A DNA stretch of 26,564 bases from Ruminococcus flavefaciens (GTDB lineage: Bacteria; Bacillota; Clostridia; Oscillospirales; Ruminococcaceae): contig DEBW01000089.1 of NCBI GenBank assembly GCA_002348905.1, forward strand, positions 40,207-66,770, in the 5' to 3' direction. The position numbers and the translations under genes are program-made. Shown here in pieces: positions 8,237 to 17,200 of this stretch; the stretch's first letter is position 1; each line of letters starts with the position of its first letter. The notes beneath the pieces are model-generated. The model saw only the letters and a list, made by a program, of their open reading frames with translations. It was not told the DNA's origin and did no database searches.

Positions 8237-11200
8237 TTATTGCATTACCTCCGGATTGACCTTTGCATTAGTATAAATAATATGGTCAGCAGCAAAAGAA
8301 TTGTCATCAAACGATGTACTGCCCATATCTTCGTATACTCTCGCTGTAAGTGAAACTTTGTAATTTGAATATGTCTGTCCTTCCGCAATAGCTTTTACCT
8401 TAAACTCTACAGACAAAGCGTAGATACCGCTGTCTTCTCCACGGTTTCGCAGCATATCCTTTCTTACACGCAGTTTCAGAACCTTTCCGTCAGATGTGAA
8501 AGTTCCGGAAGATACTGTAACTGTCTCTGAGTTCTCTGTTTGTGTTACGCTATTGATATTTTTCTTAGTATCGAACAATACAAGCTGTTCAGACGATGAT
8601 ATATCCTTGCCGCATATCTTGATATCCTCGATATAATCGTTTATATCAAGTGCCGTTCCGCCGTAGGTATCATTGTCCTTATTGGGTTCGATGTAGTCGC
8701 CCTTACTTGAAAGACTCAGCCTGAATTCGATATAATCGCCGTTATTCTCGATATCGCTCGTATCATATACAGCTTCGGAGTATATAACAGACGAGTTGCC
8801 AATGGTTTCGATGCCGTTTATTCCAAGATAGCTGTAATCTCCGCCGTAAAAGCCGTAAGTATCACCATTTTCCTCAAACAACGCCGGTGATGGCGCAAGT
8901 TCAGCATCATACAGAAGTGACGCATTTGAAACGTCCATAGTGTAATAACGAACACTGTCATCTCTCTTGATTGTTGTCGAGCTATACGCTGCATTTTCGC
9001 TTGAAGCAGATATATTTGAGTATCCGATGACTTTTGAACCTATATTAGGAGATTCGCTTGGATTTGCCGGAAACTGTTCGGAAAGCTTTGCATACGGACA
9101 GGTGAAGTAGTACTCAACGTATACCGTTACAGCGTAATCTCCTTCCGCATTGGATATATCAGAGATAAGATTCTTATTGCTTCTTAGTTCATAATAGCTT
9201 CCCGGAACGGTCAGATGTTCTGCACCGCCGTTTGCATTTATCTCTATAGGTGTCGCATTGTTTACAGAAAAATCGTTCAGATGCTTGCCGAGACAATAGT
9301 AGAATTTTGGTTCCACGATATAGCCTTCTGCCATTCCGGCAAGACCGACCTCAGAAGTTCCGTTCTCTGTCGTTTTCATGTCGAAATTCATGAGAAAAGT
9401 CTGGAATATCGACGAATTAGCCGCATTATTCTTCAGATTCTTCTGTATGCTTACACTATCACTTGTAGCGGCTGCACTCAGAGCTATTTCTGCTGTCATA
9501 GCAACACGAAGCAGACTGTTTCCCTTGCTCATGCAGTTGTTTCCTCTTACTTCCGGCTCTACACTGATCTTCATATCGTTTTCGTAGAAATTACCTATAA
9601 GAAGATGTATATACTTGTTGCTCGCAAGTTTGTTAGGCTTCCAGTCGGAAGCTGTCAGGGTAACACTTTCGCTTGTATTAACAGCAATGGTCTTGCTTTC
9701 CTCAAAGGTACTTACAGAGGATATCTCATAATGGTATACCTTTTCGCACGAATACCTTTGTTTTTCCTCGTCTCCTGTATCGTGTACCGGACGGTAGTAT
9801 TCATTATTGTAGAACACCTCAGCTCCGGCAGCGACAGCATCAAGTACATTTATTGTATTCAGTTTTACATATTCGCCTGTAGAAGTCTGTATCATCGTAT
9901 CGGGGATATTAAGAACTGCATACGCTCCTGTCTCACCTTCTCTTGCAGGACGGTAATAATTTCCGCCTGTCTCAACTGTTGCCTCTGACGCATCAGCCGC
10001 TGCAACGAAATTTCCGCCGGTGTATGGTATTACATTATACTGCGTATTTTCTGCTTTAGTAAGTATGCTCAGGTAATATCGTTCAGAATCAAAGCTTACT
10101 GAATATCTCTGACCTGTATCTGTACTTTTAACAGGACGATAGTATTTTCCGTTGTGGTATATCGTTGCACCAGCCGCAATTGCAGCCGCATCTCTTGCAG
10201 CTTCGCCAAGAGTTTCATTCACCGTTACCTCAACACAGTCGCTGGCACTCGGATTTGCATTGCCTGCTTTCATGTTGACGCTTTTCGGTACTGCAAGCAC
10301 TTTGTAATGCTGTAATGCTGTATCATCAGCAGTTGCAGGGCGATAATATGTATCGCCTATCACTAACGTTGCACCTGTTTCACCGGCAACAAGAGTTCCG
10401 TCCATACATTCAACAGCCTTGAAATTCATTGAAGCACATAACGGCGCAGGTATATAATCTGCTCCGGATTCGTCCTTGAACAAGCCGAAATACAGATACT
10501 TTTTATTTCCTTCTGTTATTACCTTATCAGAGCTGAGATAATACGCCCTGTCGCCGTTTGCGGTATCAACAAGCACGAACTTCGTATCTGAAGGCCAGTC
10601 ATTTCCTCCGCCGGTATCGTGTACCTTGATGTCAAGAGCCTTGTAATATCTCGTCATAACGCTTTCACCGTTATTTACAGCATCTGCCCACTCAGACGGT
10701 GTACGCTGATAGCTATATTCTATCATCATGGTCACAGGGTTGCCGAGATTCTCAAACAGCGTAGCGCTTCCCTTTGAAGCATATGCTCCCGTATAATAAT
10801 TAGTGCCTGAATCCAGATATGCCTTGAAATCATATCTCAGCATCTTCTTTATAAACACTGGTATGTACAGATGATATGCTATACTGCCTGATGCTGACGG
10901 ATCTTTATACTGTACATCCAGCAGAGTGAACTGCGGTTTTTCAGCATTTGAGTCTACATTTGAAGCATTGAAGTAAAAACGCTCCTTACCTGATTCAGTA
11001 TCGATCAGAAGATTGGCTGCTTCATTATTGACAATGCTCCATTTACCGTTGTTGTACTGACACTTGTTCAGCACGACCGTATAACAGCTATCAGTTGCTG
11101 CATAATTGTAATTTGTATTGGCAAGAACATTGATATAATCATTAATAAGCGCAGAAGCATTCTTTCGGCTTGAATCATCAACCACCAAAAGCGGTATATT

Positions 11201-14200
11201 CTTCATATCCGATACAACTGAGCTTGGATATAATGCGCTGTATTCAGTATATGAACTTGAATAGTGCGAGATCATATTCGCTGTATCCTCTGCTGTAAGG
11301 ATGTCAGTCGTTATTCCGTCGTCAAAGCGCTTATAGTATGTGTATTTTTTATTTGTGCTGTCTTCAAGTATAGTTCTGATAATAGAATTGTTATAGCTTG
11401 GAGAAACTCCGCTGTCAATAACGCCTGCTCCGTCACCGGTAAGAAACGTAGTACCGTCTATATCGAACTTCGGAGATGAAGTTACAAAAGGACTGGCTGG
11501 TAATACATTTGATGTACTGTTCCATGCAGAGAATACATTATTCGGAGAACTGCTGGCTGTATCCCTGAAATCTGCAAATACTACATAACCATTGTTTCCG
11601 TAGCCGCCAGAACCTACAAGCGGTGCTATCATTTCGTAATCATCGCCTGTTCTGTCATCCTGACGGGAGAAACCGGCGAGTTTGATCGCAGGTTTTGCGC
11701 CTGTTCTGGTATTAGTTATTTCATTAGCCTTACCAGTTAGTCTGTAAGTAATATTTGAACTGTTAGAAGTAACATATCCGCAGATATATCCCGAATGCTG
11801 TATAGTACCGTTTTCAGTATACGGAGCTATAGTGATATTCTTTGCCAAAGCGTTGTATCCGGCTACCGGAGATATCATTTCACCTATAAGTCCTCCGGCT
11901 GAACCGTCACTTTTTACCGTACAGTTAATTACACTGGTATTATTCAGATACAGATAAACGTCATCACTCCATGAACCTCTGAAACCGATTACTCCGCCAG
12001 CGCCTTTTTTGCCTGAGATAGTACAGCCTTCAACAGAACAATTCTCAAATGTGAACTCACGGCTTCCGTCACCAATGCTTGGTCGTGGATCTGAACTGCC
12101 TATAAGACCGCCTGCATAGTCTGTTGAACTTATTATCTCCGAGTGAAGCGGACTGTATAAATGGGTATTTGTAACTTTCGCAGGTGTAGCTGTTGTCGGG
12201 AAAGCGACCAGTCCGGCAGCTCCGAACTTAGCCTTCACTGACAAGTTATAGAATGTGCAGTTGTCTATCGTGATACCATTAGCCTTGTTCATGATGCCAA
12301 CAACTCCTGCTGTGAATATGTCAGCCTTCTCACATATGACTGTCTGCTCCTTTTCAGCAGTTCCGATAACGATATTTTTAAAAGAATTTTTTGTCAGGTC
12401 TTCGTTATTATCACCCTTTCTTATCATACCAATAAATCCGCCGACACCATAATCCCAGTAATTTCCGCCTCTATCTTTGCATTCACATACAACTTCTGAA
12501 AGATTGAACGTATGTCCGTTCATATCAGTTTTAACAAAACCAGGATTCAGCTTTCCTATCAGTCCTCCCGTACTTGATCTGCCATGAACTTTAATAAGAT
12601 CAGAATTATATGCATCGCTATTTACTGTAGATTCTATTTCATAATTAACTGTTTTATTGTTCTGCTGAAAGCCGATCATTCCGCCTGTATTTCGTATTCC
12701 GAAAACGTTTATATTTTTTAGTGCTACATTTTTTATTGTAGGCGTTTCGTTGGATGTTCCTATCAGCATACCAGCACAAAGATAATAATTCTGCTCGCAG
12801 TCAATTGCTTTCTTGCTTGTAATAAAACTGCCGTCAGTACCGACAAGGTCGCATTTAACACTTCCGGTAAGGTAGAAATTCTCATATGTTCCGGAAACAT
12901 TCATATAATTATTGAGTCCGAATCCGCTGGGATTGTTTCTGTTCGGCAAATAGCCTGTCAAATCATAGTAGTCGTTTCCAGAATCATAGTAATAATACGA
13001 ACTGTTCTGAGAAATAGTCGCTCCGTTACCTATAAGCGTACTTATCTTCATTCGGTAGTAATCGCTGTTCTGGAAGATATTTCCGATTCCCTTATAGCCG
13101 TCAGGAAGATAGTAATAGCCGTTTGTCGCAGTAAGTTCCAGAGTTTTGCTGTATGCTCCGCTGATATCGGTATTATTTATTGTGTAATTCCATATATAGC
13201 CACGGCTTGCAGATGAACCATATTTATCATTCTTAGCGTACAAATTATAATCTGATACAGAATTTGCCGCTGCTGTCAGGTTAGTTACAACGCCGCTGTA
13301 CTGTGCGCTGCGTGATACCTGATAAGCGTTGTTATATCCCAGCGCTTTCTTTGACATACCGCTGTTGACTACAAGCGACATGATGAAAAATGCCTGACCA
13401 TTAGGTATCTCAACATAATCACTTGTGCCCTTTGTATCGAGCTTACCCTCACTCAGACTTATATCTGCAATAGAGTAATGCTTGCATCCGTTCTGCATAG
13501 TTACAGGAAGGAGAGTATAGTCCGCAGTATTATAATCAGATGAGCTTACCTTGCTGACGGTATTATCTGAATTTTTCTTTGCCCAGTACTCAACAGTACT
13601 GTCGCCGTAGGTACGTGTGCCGTCTTCAAACGGGCGGTATGCGCTCGCCTCAGTAACCGCAAAACCGTTTATAACTCTGCCGACGATAGGGTTGACATAG
13701 AGCCATTTCATATTATCAACGTAAGTTGTACCTCCGTTGTTATCTGGTTCCGGCTTTTTTATGAGGTACTTGTCAACAGTACTGTTGCTTCCGCTTTTCT
13801 TTACTACCTGACCGTTATACGGCAGACCTGAGATACCGCTCTGACCTTCCATTCCACGGAATATAACTCCGCCCTTTTCAATAACGCCTACATATCCGCC
13901 TACCGGTATAAGCTGAGCCTTATTGCCCGAAAGCAGTATACTTGTGTCAGTCAGGAAAGATACCTTAACGTTGTCGATGATATTGTCTCCGCCGAGTACA
14001 GTACCCATAACAGCTCCGTAAGAATTTGCAACTTCCGGAGTTGAATCCGCAAAGCTTTTAGCATCAGCCTGCTTTATTGTTCTTGTGCTGTTAACATCTA
14101 TTTTTATGCCCTTAACAACGCTTCCGTTGCTTACAGCTATCAAAGGATAACCTGTCTTGTTCTCTATGGTCTCGTTTCCTGTTCCGACTATAACTCCACG

Positions 14201-17200
14201 GAATCGTGCGAAATTATCAGCCGTTGAGCCAAATCCCTTGAAGTCAGCAGATTCAAGGGTTATTGTATTGTTCTCAGCCGGATCAACAAGGAAATATGCT
14301 CCTGCAACGTAGGTACGCACTTCATTTTGCGTTATCGTTACACTCGGATTGTCTTCAAGGTAGAAATCGCTGTTATTGGTATCACATTTGAAAAGCTTAT
14401 GTCCTGCCGTACCATGCCATGTAAGACCTGTATCTGCTGTTGATGTACCGGACATAGGAAGATTTATCTTTGCTCCGGCGCAGTTTCCGGCAAGTATCTT
14501 GCTGATAGTCGCAAAATCATCGCCAGTTGTAAGAGTATACGGATCGTTGTAAGTACCGCAGCCGTCAAATTCTGAGGATTTGCGGTTTACTTCAAGCTCG
14601 TAGCAGTATGGAGTTGTTGTATTCTGATACGGTACAGCAACATACGGCAGATAAGAACTTACAAATGTTGAAAGATACGTACCTGTTGTATCATTTCCGT
14701 TTGTAGGATTCACATATATATTAGAGTTGAGGTATTTGTTTTCCTCTCCCGGATACTGTGATGAATAGCCCGATATATAGCCGACTTCCTTGCCGTAGGT
14801 AACATTTGCCGGTGTGTGCGAATAGCTGTAAGTCTCCGGAGTTACGCCTTCGGCTGAGGTCAGTGTACTGGTCCAGTCGAGTTCATAGGTGTAGTTATAA
14901 GTACCCGAACCGCTGCTGAAAGAAAGTCTGTTCAGCAGAGTTGCCTTGGTAAATATAGATGCATCTGTATGATATATGCTGTCAAGGGCAGTAAGACCAA
15001 GATTTTCATTTCTGCCGTCAAGCTGAATATTCGAGAAGCTTACGTTTACGTTCTGTGATGTTTCATCTTTTCCGGCATTTCCAATAAGGCTTGTTGCAGC
15101 CTTTGGTATATTGTTTATTATTGTAACGGCAGAATTGTTCTTGTATGAATCCTCGTTCTTTACCCTGACTCCGCCAATGGTCAGAGTTGAATACTGACCG
15201 CTCCTGTTTATCAGCAGCGGAGCATAGTCCTCAGAAGCAAGATTATGGATGTAAGCTCCGTCAAGTATGACATTTTCCGTAGTTATCTTTGCTGTTTTTT
15301 CATCTACAGAGTCAGAGCCGATAACATCGCCCATGACAAGAAATCCGCAGTATTTGCTGTTTCCGGTATCAATAAGAGGTATACTTCCCTGCAATGTCAC
15401 AGTACCGGCGCTGAGTTTGCCGCCGACATTGTTGAAAAGTGCGCTCTGCATGAGATAATGCTGTGTCGTACCGTTATTATAAAGCGAAGTACGCTTGACA
15501 TGATTGCCTGTTGTATAGTCGTCGCTGTCCTCAAATTCCTTGTTGTAGAGCTTGAAAGTACCGTTGATAGTTACTGATGCATTGTCGATATTAAGCGGAT
15601 ACCAGCTGTAGCCCTGCATATCATAGTCAGGCTCAGTCTGTCCTGATTTAGGCTGTGTAGGTGCTGGTATGGTGCTGCCCCAGCTGTTTGACGATACACT
15701 GCTCTTGATAGTCTCGTGTGCGTACCATTTAGCCCCCCACGACATAAGCTTATCTTCATCCGATGTACCGATCTTTATTGTATAAAGATTGTAATAATAC
15801 CTCGAATGAGGGTTCATCTGCTTTCCAAGTTCAGTTGTCGGAGTGTAAGTACCGCTTGCCGAACTGCCGTCCATAATAAGACCGCCGCCTGTATTCGCAG
15901 TCTGTATGGAAACGATGCCCTGACCGTTTTTCAGTATATAGAGGTCGTCTGTATTCGTGCCGGAATAGAATTTCTTGCTTGAACCGCTGCCCTCATAGTA
16001 AGCAGTATAAGCCACAAGTTCATCAAAATCCGTCACCGATGCAGGATATGTTGTACTGCCTGAAAGCGAATATGCTCCGACTGTCTGCAATTCAAGGTAC
16101 AATGCCGAACTTTCGCTCCAGCCCTTATTTACTATCATTCCGCATGACTGTGCAGAATTTGAGCTTAAAGCGAATGCGTCTATCTTTATATCATTTGCGT
16201 TCTGCACCTTCCAGTATCCTGTGCCGTTATACACAAGACCTGCAAAGTCCACTCCGGTTGCAGAAGCATTGGTTTGTTCAACAGTAGGTACTGCGACCGT
16301 CGTTTCAGTAGATGACACGACGGTTTCTGCATTGCTTGAAGTTACTACAGATGAAAGCACAGTCGTTACGACCTGAACTTCATCAAAGTCAACATTCACA
16401 TTAAGCCATGAATATCCCAGCATTCCGCCGACAGAACCGTTACTTTTGGCATTTACAAGTATTTTCAGACCTTTTATGTCTACTTTGGAAAGGTTCAGTG
16501 ATGCCTTGCTGTTGCCTGACATATCCGCAACAAGACCTCCGACACAGTTATCGGCGATAGATGCGCTGCTTTCTATTCTGCCAGTAACGTCTGTGCTGCT
16601 TATCGTCCATGTACGTGCCGCACTTCCGGAATAGGCTATTTTACCTATGATACCGCCGAGGCAGGGATCAGAAGCATTACCGCTCATATCAGCTTTTACT
16701 GTGCAGCCTGATATTGTTATATTTCCGATATCAGACACAGCTTCGCCGAGTATACCGCCCATGTACAGGGATTTGCCGCCTGCATGAGTCATAGCTGTAT
16801 TCACTGTAACATTTGAAACTGAAAAGAGATTTTTTGCACAGGCTGCAACTGCTCCTGCGTACATATCAACACAGGCATTTACATCTATGCTTCCGCCGAG
16901 TATAAGGTCACTTACGACATTTCCCGATGTTCTTTCAGTCCTGCCAAACAGACCATTATACTTATGACGATAGACTGTACCTATACTAAGGTCAAGCTCA
17001 TGTACATCAGAACCGGTCTTGCCGGTGAATGTACCTGAAAATGATATATTCTTAGTGCCGTTGTCTCTTGTAAGACCGCCGAAACCTGTGCCGCTAAGTT
17101 TTTCACCCTTTGCTGTACCGTTTATGCTGTCCGCAAGAACAATACTTGCAGATGCTATACCTGTTGAATCAAGAGAAGTATTCGCAAAGGATATAAACGG

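Noticed and set aside
9215..9988. Plus-strand open frame of 257 codons inside the giant gene
   Set aside because: It lies wholly opposite the intact 3,627-aa frame, has no ribosome binding site, and its Cys/Tyr/His-rich content is that of an antisense shadow.
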